The notes under the pieces were generated by a model. The model saw nothing but the letters and a program-made list of their open reading frames with translations. It did no database searches and was not told where the DNA came from. Made by a program: the position numbers and the translations under genes. A stretch of 64,000 nt of DNA from assembly GCA_045430275.1 (NCBI GenBank), contig JAILXU010000003.1, positions 1 to 64,000 of the forward strand, in the 5' to 3' direction. Shown piece by piece: positions 1-8,829 of the stretch. Source of the DNA: Oceanobacter sp045430275 (GTDB lineage Bacteria; Pseudomonadota; Gammaproteobacteria; Pseudomonadales; Oceanobacteraceae). Position 1 is the first letter of the stretch. Every line of letters starts with the position of its first letter.

Positions 1-61
1 TGGTAGTTTGATATGACTTTTTTAGATGCCGGAGTAATAACGATCTGGATTGCCACATAAG

Positions 62-83
62 AGCGACACGTAAGCGACACATA
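62..83. repeat. 11-bp tandem direct repeat
   Basis: Two adjacent copies of an 11-bp unit, AGCGACACGTA then AGCGACACATA, differ at one base. They lie in the AT-rich leader before the GTPase cassette. A dimeric binding site is possible, but nothing else supports it. Confidence 0.4.
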
Positions 84-263
84 AAAAAGAAAACCAATCG
101 GTATTTAGAGTCACTTATAACAATATGGATGCCGTTATAAAATCACGATCACATCACACAAAATAATGTCACTTTCCATCAGAATATTACACAAGTCAGG
201 CCAACTATAAAGTCAGAGCAAGTGAAAACTAACCCTCTGATTTTATTTAAGAAAATCTAGAAC

Positions 264-288
264 GTGGTGTTGTAAAGCACCACTTTTT
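264..288 (+). terminator. Rho-independent terminator-like hairpin
   Basis: A perfect 6-bp stem (GTGGTG 264-269, CACCAC 278-283) with an 8-nt loop is followed directly by five T residues. It could end a + strand gene lying left of the window. The rest of positions 1-402 is AT-rich, stop-rich in all frames and contains no gene that I can support. A TATACT hexamer at 355-360 could be a -10 for the cassette, but it lacks a convincing -35. Confidence 0.5.
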
Positions 289-402
289 GCCCGTTTGAGC
301 ACCGCAAAAGTAACAAATAGTTACGAAAAAAAAAGCAATCTCCTGTCGCTCACCTATACTGATTTGTATCAAGTTTTAGCCATTATTTGATGGGGAAAGC
401 CG

Positions 403-1353
403 GTGGAATCAACAATCAGTTCAATAGGACTTAATGATTATGAGGAGGGACTCGTACAGGGGCATTTGAAAGTTTTGAATACCAAAACCCATCGTACCTG
501 GCACTATCAGGGTGCCAATATGGATGCTGACCTAATCATTACCAAGCGCCCTATTACCGTTACCTCACAAACCTGTGTCGCTATTTTATCGGGCGATGTG
601 TTTAAAAAAGTAGACGATCGCTGTTACCACATTGGAGAGTCTCTGCGCATATTCAGCTTTCTGGAGCTATTGCGAGATATTGAAGACAATGCCGAACGAG
701 AATCCAAAGACGATGAAAACATGCCAGCTATTTTGGCAGCAGAACAACTGTCGCTTTATTGTCATACGTTATCAGATAGACAGTCGCATTTTCAGATAGT
801 CATTGGTGAGCAAATACTTTGCCAAGGTTATTCCGATCAGGGCGAATGGCATTTAATGACACGTTTTCCAAAAAAAGAATTGATTCACCAATTAGCAACC
901 AAAACGATTAACCTGAAAAAAAGCCAGTCGGTTCAGGTACAAGACACACAGCATGAAGGCATTCATCACTTCAGTGTCCGAGCCATTGTTTGGGAACTAT
1001 CCATTGCATACCCATCCAGAGAGCCATTCAAAGACCAGCTGTTTAAAATTGCTACCTGGCCTCTGCTGGGCACCTGGCATACAGAACCCTATATGCCGCG
1101 ACTATCAGCGTTGTACGGGCGACAATTTGCGTCTATTGCTGAAGGGGCCAAATTCACAAACAGCAGCGAGACACAGGTGCATGCTTTTCTGACCGCTTGT
1201 CAGCTATGCCAACTGGGTATGAAAAAACAACCACTACCACTGAATCAGGCCACTCACACGGAGGAGACAACTTCCAGTTCTGACAATCATGAAACCGCTG
1301 GATTGCTAAAAGGCTTGCGGAGGAAACTGGGGTTGGCATTTGGTTATGAATAA
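403..1353 (+). CDS. Unknown 316-aa protein, first gene of GTPase/Roadblock cassette
   Basis: I do not recognise a named family for this cytoplasmic-looking protein: it has no signal peptide and no membrane helix. The start is GTG at 403 behind a GGGGAAAG ribosome binding site. Residues 1-100 look like a compact alpha/beta domain. Around residues 225-275 a helical stretch ending in a short turn and helix resembles the small winged-helix-like tails of effector proteins found beside bacterial MglA-like GTPases, which is inference only. The C-terminus is Ser/Thr-rich, then basic. It overlaps the downstream GTPase gene, implying translational coupling, so a role as partner or effector of that GTPase is likely. 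Base composition is visibly AT-richer than the housekeeping genes to the right. Confidence 0.8.
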   Translation: MESTISSIGLNDYEEGLVQGHLKVLNTKTHRTWHYQGANMDADLIITKRPITVTSQTCVAILSGDVFKKVDDRCYHIGESLRIFSFLELLRDIEDNAERESKDDENMPAILAAEQLSLYCHTLSDRQSHFQIVIGEQILCQGYSDQGEWHLMTRFPKKELIHQLATKTINLKKSQSVQVQDTQHEGIHHFSVRAIVWELSIAYPSREPFKDQLFKIATWPLLGTWHTEPYMPRLSALYGRQFASIAEGAKFTNSSETQVHAFLTACQLCQLGMKKQPLPLNQATHTEETTSSSDNHETAGLLKGLRRKLGLAFGYE

Positions 1354-1891
1354 TGGCAAAAAGATTCTTTTTATTGGCTCAATGGGTGCAGGTAAAACAA
1401 CAGCAATTTCCAGCATCAGTGACGACCCTCCTGTGACAACAGAAGCGATGAATTCTGCCCGACATATATCGGATAAACAGACAACAACCGTTGCGATGGA
1501 TTTTGGCCGAATCTACCTGGATCAATTTGATGCAATTGATTTGTATGGTATCCCGGGACAAGATCACTTTGATTTCCTTTGGCCTATATTGGAAAAAGGA
1601 GCATTAGGGGCCATATTTTTACTTGATTGCAGCCAGGGTGACATCCCGGAAACACTGGATCGATTCTGTAACGCATTTGCCAGATTAAGAGATAATAATG
1701 CCATTGTTATCGCTCTTAATCGCACTGACCAGCATTCAGTACAACGATGCCAACAGTGGCTCTTTGATAACAATCTGACTTTGCCTCTTATTTTGTCAGA
1801 CCCCAGAGAGCGCACCGATGTATTAATGCTGCTTGAGTTGCTTATAGCCAATGTAGAGGCTGAACTGTTTTCCGCAGGAGAAACCCAATGA
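1346..1891 (+). CDS. MglA-like small Ras-family GTPase
   Basis: Predicted cytoplasmic nucleotide switch. From ATG 1346 the 181-aa product shows the P-loop GSMGAGKTT (11-19), a Thr-rich switch I ending in DFG (52-54), the G3 motif YGIPGQ (67-72) and the G4 motif NRTD (126-129). The PGQ form of G3 rather than DTAGQ is typical of the bacterial MglA/COG2229 group, whose best known member, M. xanthus MglA, sets cell polarity and motility. No lipid anchor or membrane segment is visible. The ORF also has an in-frame TTG at 1340, so the start is uncertain by two codons. It overlaps the preceding gene by 8 nt and the following Roadblock gene by 4 nt (ATGA). The adjoining Roadblock proteins are the expected GAP or co-regulators. 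Confidence 0.88.
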   Translation: MNNGKKILFIGSMGAGKTTAISSISDDPPVTTEAMNSARHISDKQTTTVAMDFGRIYLDQFDAIDLYGIPGQDHFDFLWPILEKGALGAIFLLDCSQGDIPETLDRFCNAFARLRDNNAIVIALNRTDQHSVQRCQQWLFDNNLTLPLILSDPRERTDVLMLLELLIANVEAELFSAGETQ

Positions 1892-2310
1892 ACCCAACTG
1901 ATAACCCGGTATTCTCACCGACGTTAAAAGTAAAGTGCGATGCACTATTAAATGGCTATACTGATGATGACCACCATCTGGAGTTCTTATCGCTATCAAC
2001 ATCAGATGGTTATATTCTGGCTCACAGTCGTTCAGAATCAGGGTTACTTAACTGTCGTAGAATATCTGCGATGTCCTCTTCACTTTCAGGAATTAGTATT
2101 GAATTAGCCAAGGAAACCCGAAACACGAATATGGAAGGCAGTATTATTGAGTGTGAAACCGGTTTTCTGATTTGCCGCTTGGTAAGAACTGATGGAATTG
2201 ATGCCGTTTTGCTCGGTGTATTTAGCAAAGAATCAAACCATGGCATGGCGCTGTGGACACTCAAGAACATTGCGAAATCCATATCCGAATTTCTCACTGT
2301 TTATAAATAA
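1888..2310 (+). CDS. Roadblock/LC7-like protein 1
   Basis: This 140-aa cytoplasmic protein has the Roadblock/LC7 layout: a helix, a beta hairpin around 'LSLSTSDGYILAHS' (residues 31-44), a long central helix with the phrase 'ISAMSSSLSGISIELAKE', then paired strands ending in 'AVLLGVFSK' and a C-terminal helix. Roadblock proteins dimerise and act as scaffolds or GTPase-activating partners of Ras-like GTPases, as MglB does for MglA. Its start codon lies inside the stop of the GTPase gene (ATGA), so the two are very probably made together. Family assignment rests on fold pattern and context, not on a profile search. Confidence 0.78.
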   Translation: MNPTDNPVFSPTLKVKCDALLNGYTDDDHHLEFLSLSTSDGYILAHSRSESGLLNCRRISAMSSSLSGISIELAKETRNTNMEGSIIECETGFLICRLVRTDGIDAVLLGVFSKESNHGMALWTLKNIAKSISEFLTVYK

Positions 2311-2352
2311 ATCTAATAATCCAATCAATAAATAGTACTGACAGAGGTCATT

Positions 2353-2712
2353 ATGGCGAACATAGATGAAAGCTTGAACTCACTGATGGGTCTTAATGGT
2401 GCAGCGGCGGTTGCTTTGGTTGATTACAACAGCGGCATGCTGCTGGGGTCTGCTGGCGGTGGCGTTGACCTTGAAATTGCCGCCGCAGGTAATACTGAAG
2501 TGGTTCGGGCCAAAATGAAAACCATCAAAATGCTGAAGCTGAACCAGGAAATTGACGATATCCTGATCACACTTTCCAGCCAGTTTCATTTAATCCGTCC
2601 TCTCCACACAGACCGTGATTTATTTGTGTACTACGTATTGGATTCCAGTTCTGCCAATCTGGCTCTGGCACGACGCGCCTTAAAAGAAGTTGAAAGCAGT
2701 ATTCAGGTGTAA
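2353..2712 (+). CDS. Roadblock/LC7-like protein 2
   Basis: This 119-aa protein starts at ATG 2353 with an AGAGG site at 2343-2347. It opens with a helix 'LNSLMGLNGAAAVALVDYNS', followed by a hairpin, 'GMLLGSAGGG', a central helix with 'AAAGNTEVVRAKMKTIK' and a final strand-strand-helix 'DLFVYYVLDSS..LALARRAL'. This is a cleaner Roadblock/LC7 pattern than its neighbour. Both belong to the same cassette but are quite diverged, so they may form a heterodimer or serve different roles (GAP and adaptor); that is inference. A 42-nt gap separates it from the previous gene, and a strong terminator follows, closing the cassette. Confidence 0.82.
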   Translation: MANIDESLNSLMGLNGAAAVALVDYNSGMLLGSAGGGVDLEIAAAGNTEVVRAKMKTIKMLKLNQEIDDILITLSSQFHLIRPLHTDRDLFVYYVLDSSSANLALARRALKEVESSIQV

Positions 2713-2755
2713 TATTCAAGGGGCTGGCTCCCAGAGTATTCATCTCATTTCATTG

Positions 2756-2781
2756 AAAAGCCGGGGTGTTACCCGGTTTTT
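2756..2781 (+). terminator. Terminator of GTPase/Roadblock cassette
   Basis: A stem CCGGG (2761-2765) / CCCGG (2772-2776) with a 6-nt loop is preceded by AAAAG and followed by TTTTT (2777-2781). The A/T flanks extend the stem. It ends the + strand cassette and, being A-flanked, may also act for the kinase gene that approaches on the other strand. Confidence 0.75.
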
Positions 2782-2851
2782 CAGCAAGTGCCCTCAAGTA
2801 CGATGATCAAACCGATATTCCTCCCGTCACAATCACGGATTGCTTCAGTTT

Positions 2852-4342
2852 TTACTGCAACACAAAACTGAAACGAGTGCCCCGTTCCGGCTCCGATTCC
2901 ACTTCAATATGGCTCTGATGCAAATCCAGAATGCGTTTGACGATGGCCAGCCCCAGGCCACTGCCTTTCTGTGCTCCAGGCTGTGAATCCCGCGCCTGAA
3001 AATACCGCTCGAAAATAAACGGAATATCGTGATGACTGATGCCACAGCCAGTATCGTTGATCTCAATACGCGTACCGGTGTCAGCCCGAAGAATGCGCAA
3101 CGTGACATGACCACCTTCCGGGGTATGGCGCAAGGCATTGTCAATCAGGTTCTGGAGCACGCGCTGAATCATGGCAATGTCGGCGGTAACATAGCTGTCT
3201 TGCTGCAGGCCTTCAATTGCCAGTTGCACATCCTGCTGTTCAGCCTTGAGCTGAAATTCCTGCAAGCAGTCGTGGGCCAGCTCCAACAGCGAGAACGGTT
3301 CCGGGTCTGGGCGGGTGTTGTCGGCTTGCAAGCGCGATAGCTCAAACAGTTCTTCAATCAGGCTCGACAGTCGCTGGCACTGGCGAATCGACACGTTCAG
3401 GTGGTCGCGCAATTCATGCTGGCTGTCGCATTCACTGGCCTTGAGCAGCGCGGTCTCGATATAACCCTGAGCCGCCGCCAGCGGTGTGCGCAGGTCATGA
3501 GAGACGTTGGCAATCAGCTCGCGCCGACTTTGATCCAGCGACTGCAAGCGAGTGAATTGCTGGTGAATGTGCGCCGCCATATCGCGGAAGGCATCGGTCA
3601 ATTGATCGATTTCATCACCACCGGGCCGGGTGGCCTTGGGCAACTGGTCGATGGCCGACAACTCCGGGTACAGCAAATCGTATTTCAGCATGGCCTGACG
3701 CAAGCGTGTGACCCGCCGGGTCATGGCCAGAAACACCAGCAAACCGGCCACCACCGCCGCCAGAACACAGCCCAGAATCAGCGTGCCACTCATCGAAAAG
3801 GCGTAATGTTCAAAGGCGGAATCCCGTAACTGCCGATACAACTGCCCGCCCACCACGGCATAGACGTAGCCCAGCCGTTGTCCACTGTCGGCGTCTTCAA
3901 TCGGTGCGACCGAGAAAATATTGCGCTGCAGGGTGTTACTGGGGTCATCACCAACAATCGGATACTGAGCATCCGGCTGCAAATAGCGCTGAATCGGCGT
4001 CAAATCCACACGCCCACCTTGTACCTGATTGCCCGGCAGTCGATGGCTGAGAATCTGACCACTGGGATCGAGCACGTAAATCTCCAACGCCGGGTTCAGA
4101 ATCATGGCGTGTGACGCCAGTTCATCCAGTGATGCTTCGTCGACCTGGCCTTTGAGGTCAATCAACTGACGCTGCTCCGTGACGTAACCCGCCACCGGCT
4201 GGTTCAGACGCTGCAACAAATCCTGGCCGTGATGTTCACTCATATAGCTGGACGCCAGCAGCAACGAGCCGCCCAGCAGCGCCATAATCAACAGAAACAC
4301 CAGCGCGAAGCGGGCAAACAAACTGGCATGAAGCGCTTTCAT
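2852..4342 (-). CDS. Two-component sensor histidine kinase
   Basis: Inner-membrane sensor kinase, 496 aa from ATG 4342, which has a GGGAGAG site just upstream; a longer start at 4384 is possible but less likely. A transmembrane helix near residues 10-30 and another near 185-205 bracket a periplasmic sensor region. A HAMP-like linker follows ('VTRLRQAML...', 'GGDEIDQLTDAF'), then a HisKA box with 'ANVSHDLRTPL' (phosphorylatable His282) and an ATPase domain with N box 'NLIDNALRHTPEGG', G1 'DTGCGI' and G2 'GSGLGLAIVK'. It lies 45 nt downstream of the response regulator gene, its cognate partner. The signal is unknown; the adjacent spondin-like secreted proteins are possible targets. Confidence 0.93.
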   Translation of the reverse strand: MKALHASLFARFALVFLLIMALLGGSLLLASSYMSEHHGQDLLQRLNQPVAGYVTEQRQLIDLKGQVDEASLDELASHAMILNPALEIYVLDPSGQILSHRLPGNQVQGGRVDLTPIQRYLQPDAQYPIVGDDPSNTLQRNIFSVAPIEDADSGQRLGYVYAVVGGQLYRQLRDSAFEHYAFSMSGTLILGCVLAAVVAGLLVFLAMTRRVTRLRQAMLKYDLLYPELSAIDQLPKATRPGGDEIDQLTDAFRDMAAHIHQQFTRLQSLDQSRRELIANVSHDLRTPLAAAQGYIETALLKASECDSQHELRDHLNVSIRQCQRLSSLIEELFELSRLQADNTRPDPEPFSLLELAHDCLQEFQLKAEQQDVQLAIEGLQQDSYVTADIAMIQRVLQNLIDNALRHTPEGGHVTLRILRADTGTRIEINDTGCGISHHDIPFIFERYFQARDSQPGAQKGSGLGLAIVKRILDLHQSHIEVESEPERGTRFSFVLQ

Positions 4343-4387
4343 GGACTCTCCCGTAATCACTGGATTCAAATGCAAGATGGGCACCCA

Positions 4388-5095
4388 TTAACCCAATCGG
4401 TAACCCACGCCCCAGACCGTGACAATAATGCGCGGTTGCGACGGGTCGTCTTCGATTTTGGCCCGCAACCGATTGATGTGACTGTTCACCGTGTGTTCGT
4501 AGCCTTCCTGACCATGACCCCAGATACGATTGAGCAAATGCGAGCGTGAGAACGCCTCATCCGGGTGCTGCATAAAGTAGCTCAGCAAGTCGAATTCCTT
4601 GCTGGTCAGATCCAGTAACCGACCGGCCTTGCTGGCACGGTGCTGGCGCAGATTCATCATCAACTGATGACGATGGCTGACCACTTCATCCGGTCGCGCA
4701 ACCGCTCGCAGTCCCTGGCGCTCGGTCTGTACGCGACGCAATATCGCTTTGATTCGAGCCATGAGTTCTATCACGCTAAAGGGTTTGAGCAGGTAGTCAT
4801 CAGCGCCCATTTCCAGCCCCAATACCCGATCCATCTCGCCCGAGCGACTGGTAAGCATTAACACCGGCACCGAGATCCCCCGACCACGCAAGTCACGACA
4901 GACTTCCAGACCGTCCTTGCCGGGCAGTTGCAAATCCAGCACCACCAGACTCCAGGACTGCTGGCACGCCAGCTCAAAACCGCACAGCCCATCGGTTGCC
5001 ACCACCACTTCACCGAACTGGCTTTGCAGGTGTAACTGGATCAGGCTGGCGATGTCCGGGTCGTCTTCAACGACCAGAATGCGATGTTGTTCCAT
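4388..5095 (-). CDS. OmpR-family response regulator
   Basis: Cytoplasmic DNA-binding regulator, 235 aa from ATG 5095 ('MEQHRILVVEDD'). An in-frame GTG at 5155 would add 20 Ala/Ser-rich residues with no better ribosome site. The receiver domain has the acidic pocket E10-D11-D12, phospho-acceptor D54 in 'LVVLDLQLPG', a Thr in 'VLMLTSRSG' and Lys in 'LLKPF'. The C-terminal winged helix of the OmpR/PhoB type includes 'LTSKEFDLL' and 'RTHLLNRIWG'-like text, ending 'IVTVWGVGYRLG'. It heads an operon with the histidine kinase. The two spondin-like genes upstream are in the same orientation and may be part of the same regulon. Confidence 0.93.
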   Translation of the reverse strand: MEQHRILVVEDDPDIASLIQLHLQSQFGEVVVATDGLCGFELACQQSWSLVVLDLQLPGKDGLEVCRDLRGRGISVPVLMLTSRSGEMDRVLGLEMGADDYLLKPFSVIELMARIKAILRRVQTERQGLRAVARPDEVVSHRHQLMMNLRQHRASKAGRLLDLTSKEFDLLSYFMQHPDEAFSRSHLLNRIWGHGQEGYEHTVNSHINRLRAKIEDDPSQPRIIVTVWGVGYRLG

Positions 5096-5253
5096 AGGTG
5101 AACGGGCCGGAATACCGGCGGAAGAATACACAGCGGGGGAAGAGGCGAGTGACACGGCAATACTCCGAAGAACAAGTGCATGGCGACTTGGTCGTAGCTC
5201 GCCATGTTTTCTTACACCTGTCGCATCACCAATCGACGATAACCAGCCGATGA

Positions 5254-5982
5254 TTAACGCGTGCGTTTGACGGTAATCACAGCCGTAGGATTATCCCAGC
5301 GGTGCAAATGCGTCAGCGCCGAGGTACTCAGGCCATCATCGCTGGTCACAACACCCGCGTGTGCAGTGACCAGATTGGCACGATCATCACGAGTAGCATT
5401 AAAGCCTTCACCGCCGCCCGCCGGGCCAGGAATGGTTGCCGCTGTTTCCGTGTTGGCTTCCGTACCGGCATCGTAGGCAATCGCATTCATACGGTGATAA
5501 CCGTTCACAGCCAGATCAGACAGGTTCACACCGCGCGCTGCCACAACGGCATCGTTGGTGTTCACCAGCATCGTCAGTACTGTCAGATAGGCGGACTTGG
5601 CATCCTGCTTTTCAACCTTCAGTGTCAGTGTCTGGCTGGCTCCCGGAGCCACCGCGCCCTCGCCACTCAGCGTGGTGTGAACCTGATTGTCATCAGCCAC
5701 CCCTTCCAGAATCTGCGAGTTGCTGCCACCTTCGGCCAGATATTCCAGATCGGTACTGGCCGCCTCACCCACAGTAAAGGCCTTGTACTGATTGGTATGC
5801 GCAATCAGAGCCAGCGGTGAGAATGGCTGCCCGGCGGTGGCGTTCAGCACCGTCACCTCGTAGGTGTAGTATTCCTTGTCTTTGGAATCGTTGTCGTCAT
5901 CGTCACCAAAGCAACCGGTCAACAGCACAGACGCCGCCAGAACGGATGCCAAACCGGCACGACGTTTGATTAAATCAGTCAT
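5254..5982 (-). CDS. Spondin-domain-like lipoprotein
   Basis: Secreted lipoprotein of 242 aa. The N-terminus has a basic start, a hydrophobic stretch and lipobox LLTGC, with Cys24 as the lipid site, then an Asp-rich spacer (FGDDDDNDSKDK). The rest resembles bacterial spondin_N-type proteins: 'YEVTVLNATAGQPFSPLALIAHT', a conserved 'YDAGTEAN.E' near residue 170 and a C-terminal 'HLHRWDNPTAVITV'. The downstream neighbour in transcription order is the two-component system and the upstream neighbour is a paralogue 10 nt away; both paralogues share the motifs above. Function is unknown. Extracellular adhesion or matrix roles are known for eukaryotic spondins, but that does not carry over safely. 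Confidence 0.82.
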   Translation of the reverse strand: MTDLIKRRAGLASVLAASVLLTGCFGDDDDNDSKDKEYYTYEVTVLNATAGQPFSPLALIAHTNQYKAFTVGEAASTDLEYLAEGGSNSQILEGVADDNQVHTTLSGEGAVAPGASQTLTLKVEKQDAKSAYLTVLTMLVNTNDAVVAARGVNLSDLAVNGYHRMNAIAYDAGTEANTETAATIPGPAGGGEGFNATRDDRANLVTAHAGVVTSDDGLSTSALTHLHRWDNPTAVITVKRTR

Positions 5983-5992
5983 GACTGCCTCC

Positions 5993-6688
5993 TCACTTCA
6001 CGGTCAGAGTGACGCGAGCAACCGGATTCAGCCAACGATGCGTGGTTGAATCAATGTCGCTGACGCCACTGTCAGAGCTGGTATCTCCCAGAACGCCACG
6101 ATGAATATGCACAAAGCCTTCCGCAACGGCATTCACGCCCGTACCGCCAGTGCCAACAGAAGCATCCAATGGGCCAGGAACCGGGAAGCCCGCCACACCC
6201 GGTGCGCCGCCACCACGAACTTCATCGTTGGCTTCGGTACCGGCATCGTACGCGTTCAGGTTGTAGGTATACGTGCCAGGCGTGGTCGGAATGGTCAGGT
6301 TGTTCAACGCCACAAACCCATCGTTGGTTGGCAGCATCATGGCCACAACCGACAATTGGGTGTTCGCGCCGGTATCAATATCCGTCATGGCCGACTTGCC
6401 CGCCGTCAGCAAACCACCCGCCGGGTTTTCCTGAACCACACCGCCAGCGCCTGTGACATCACCGGACAAACCGGCGATAGAACCGCCTTCTGCCATGGCT
6501 TGCAGATTCGCCGAAGCCGCAGCACCTGGGGTAAACAGCGTGGTGCTGTTGTCGTGGCCCGCTACCAGCAGCGGTGTGAACGCAATGCCTTGCGTCAGGT
6601 TGGTGATCTTGACCGTCAGATCAGCGGCCATGGCCGGAACAGCAACGGTGCCGATAGCAGCAGCCAGAAGTGCAGTGCGCAGATTCAT
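5993..6688 (-). CDS. Spondin-domain-like secreted protein
   Basis: Exported protein of 231 aa from ATG 6688, chosen because GGAG lies 9 nt upstream; the ORF extends to 6703. A classical signal peptide ends 'AVPAMA|ADLTVKITN'. The mature part has 'GIAFTPLLVAGHD', 'YDAGTEANDEVRGGG', 'FVHIHRGV' and terminal 'HRWLNPVARVTLTVK', matching the paralogous lipoprotein encoded 10 nt downstream. One is soluble or periplasmic and the other lipid-anchored, so they may form a pair. No catalytic motif was recognised; the His-x-His residues could bind a metal. The gene is probably the first of the spondin transcription unit. Confidence 0.82.
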   Translation of the reverse strand: MNLRTALLAAAIGTVAVPAMAADLTVKITNLTQGIAFTPLLVAGHDNSTTLFTPGAAASANLQAMAEGGSIAGLSGDVTGAGGVVQENPAGGLLTAGKSAMTDIDTGANTQLSVVAMMLPTNDGFVALNNLTIPTTPGTYTYNLNAYDAGTEANDEVRGGGAPGVAGFPVPGPLDASVGTGGTGVNAVAEGFVHIHRGVLGDTSSDSGVSDIDSTTHRWLNPVARVTLTVK

Positions 6689-6886
6689 GAGAAGTAACTC
6701 CATTCGGTGAAATAATGAAGTTCACTGTGACGCCGGGAGGCTGTTGCAGTCCTCCCGGAAATGTCACGGAAGTATCACGGGTGGAGTAAACGCCGAACGA
6801 AGGCGGCTAGCCCAATCTGTGGTTCGCCACCGCATAAAACGGATCAAGAGCACCATCATTCCGTTTAACGCCCAATTTTCTGCAAT

Positions 6887-6919
6887 AAAAAACCCTCACC
6901 AGCGGAGCCAGTGAGGGTT
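6887..6919 (-). terminator. typA terminator
   Basis: A perfect 9-bp stem, AACCCTCAC 6891-6899 and GTGAGGGTT 6911-6919, has an 11-nt loop. Read on the minus strand it is followed by a run of six T, so it ends typA transcription about 90 nt past the stop. The 6704-7011 interval holds only this and presumably the promoter of the spondin genes. Confidence 0.85.
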
Positions 6920-7011
6920 TCTATTCAAGCGTTTCAAGCGCACTGACCTCAAGGATCATCACCCACATTACATGCGGGTGACGGAAGCGTTGAGGTCAGA
7001 AAAACTGCAGC

Positions 7012-8829
7012 TTAAGCAGATTTCTTCGGCTTGGAGCGCTTACGCTCATTTTCAGTCAGCAACTTCTTGCGCAGGCGAATGCTGGTCGGGGTGACTTCAA
7101 CCAGTTCATCTTCTTCGATGAATTCCAATGCCTGTTCCAGCGTGTGTCTGATTGGTGGCGTCAGGTTGATCGCTTCGTCAGTACCGGAGGCACGAACGTT
7201 GGTCAACTGCTTGGCCTTGGTCGGGTTAACCACCAGGTCGTTGTCACGGCTATGCAGACCAACGATTTGCCCTTCGTACACTTCCGCACTTGGGGAAACA
7301 AACAGACGGCCACGTTCCTGCAAAGTGAACAAGGCATAACCCAACACCTTGCCTTTCACCATGGAAACCAGAACACCATTGTGGCGAGTAGCACCCAAAG
7401 ACGACTGAATCGGGCCATAGTGGTCGAAGACGTTGGTCAGGATGCCGGAACCAGAGGTCATGGTCATGAACTGGTTACGGAAGCCGATCAGACCACGTGC
7501 AGGCATGATGAATTCCAGACGCACACGGCCTTTGCCATCTGGCACCATGTTGCTCATTTCTGCACGACGGTTGCCCATCTCTTCCATGACAGAACCCTGG
7601 TGATCTTCTTCGATGTCGATCACAACCTGTTCGTATGGCTCTTGCAGTTCACCGTCGATTTCACGTTGAACCACTTCCGGCTTGCCGATGGCCATTTCGA
7701 AGCCTTCGCGACGCATGGTTTCGATCAGTACGGACAAGTGCAATTCACCACGACCGGAAACCTTGAACTTCTCCGGGCTATCACCTGGCTCAACACGCAA
7801 GGCCACGTTATGGATCAGTTCCTGTTCCAGACGATCCTTGATGTTCCGAGAAGTAACGTACTTGCCTTCTTTACCAGCGAATGGCGAGTCGTTGACCTGG
7901 AACGTCATGGAGACGGTTGGCTCGTCAACCGTCAGTGGAGGCAGTGCTTCAACATGACCCATGGCACACAGGGTGTCGGAGATGTTCAGACCATCAATAC
8001 CGGAAATACATACGATGTCACCGGCTGCTGCTTCTTCAACGTCCACACGATTCAGGCCACTGAAGCCCTTCACTTGCTGAATACGACCTTTACGGGTTTT
8101 GCCATCCATATCGATCAATTGAACATCCGTGCCTGGCTTGAGCTTGCCACGCGTGATGCGGCCAACACCGATAACACCGACAAAGCTGTCGTAGTCGAGT
8201 GCAGAAACCTGCATCTGGAACGGGCCGTCCAGCTCAACCTTGGGTGCTTCTACGTGGTCTGCGATCATCTGGAACAACGGCGACATATCGTCTGCCATTT
8301 CTTCAGGATCGTTACCGGCGATGCCATTCAGGGCAGACGCGTAGATGACCGGGAAGTCGAGCTGCTCTTCAGTCGCACCAAGACGGTCGAACAGGTCGAA
8401 GATTTCGTCCATCACCCAGTCAGGGCGAGCGCCTGGACGGTCGATTTTGTTAATCACTACGATTGGGCGCAGGCCACGCTCGAATGCTTTCTGGGTAACA
8501 AAGCGTGTCTGTGGCATCGGGCCATCAACGGCGTCAACCAGCAAGCACACAGAATCAACCATGGACATTACACGCTCAACTTCACCACCGAAGTCGGCGT
8601 GTCCCGGAGTGTCGACGATGTTGATGCGGTAGTCGTTCCATGTAATGGCGGTGTTTTTCGCCAGAATGGTGATACCACGTTCTTTTTCCTGGTCATTCGA
8701 GTCCATGACCCGCTCGCCACCCTGATTACGCTCCAGTGTGCCAGACTGTTCCAGCAGCTTGTCCACCAGTGTGGTCTTGCCGTGGTCTACGTGCGCGATG
8801 ATGGCGATGTTTCTGAGATTGTCGATCAC
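7012..8829 (-). CDS. typA: Ribosome-associated GTPase TypA/BipA
   Basis: Translational GTPase of the EF-G family that binds ribosomes and helps growth under stress and low temperature. The 605-aa length is usual for the family. It starts at GTG 8829 with AAGG eight bases upstream. Visible G motifs: 'AHVDHGKTTL' (G1), 'RGITILAKNT' (G2), 'DTPGHADFGGEV' (G3) and 'NKIDRPGA' (G4). The C-terminal half has the EF-G-like domain III/V text 'SGRGELHLSVLIETMRREG' and 'ARGLIGFRNQFMTMTSGSG', the latter characteristic of TypA. It is transcribed away from glnA, as in E. coli and relatives. Confidence 0.98.
   Translation of the reverse strand: MIDNLRNIAIIAHVDHGKTTLVDKLLEQSGTLERNQGGERVMDSNDQEKERGITILAKNTAITWNDYRINIVDTPGHADFGGEVERVMSMVDSVCLLVDAVDGPMPQTRFVTQKAFERGLRPIVVINKIDRPGARPDWVMDEIFDLFDRLGATEEQLDFPVIYASALNGIAGNDPEEMADDMSPLFQMIADHVEAPKVELDGPFQMQVSALDYDSFVGVIGVGRITRGKLKPGTDVQLIDMDGKTRKGRIQQVKGFSGLNRVDVEEAAAGDIVCISGIDGLNISDTLCAMGHVEALPPLTVDEPTVSMTFQVNDSPFAGKEGKYVTSRNIKDRLEQELIHNVALRVEPGDSPEKFKVSGRGELHLSVLIETMRREGFEMAIGKPEVVQREIDGELQEPYEQVVIDIEEDHQGSVMEEMGNRRAEMSNMVPDGKGRVRLEFIMPARGLIGFRNQFMTMTSGSGILTNVFDHYGPIQSSLGATRHNGVLVSMVKGKVLGYALFTLQERGRLFVSPSAEVYEGQIVGLHSRDNDLVVNPTKAKQLTNVRASGTDEAINLTPPIRHTLEQALEFIEEDELVEVTPTSIRLRKKLLTENERKRSKPKKSA

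Noticed and set aside
13..60. Short plus-strand ORF of 15 codons at the left edge
   Set aside because: Too short, no ribosome site and no continuation from a gene left of the window.
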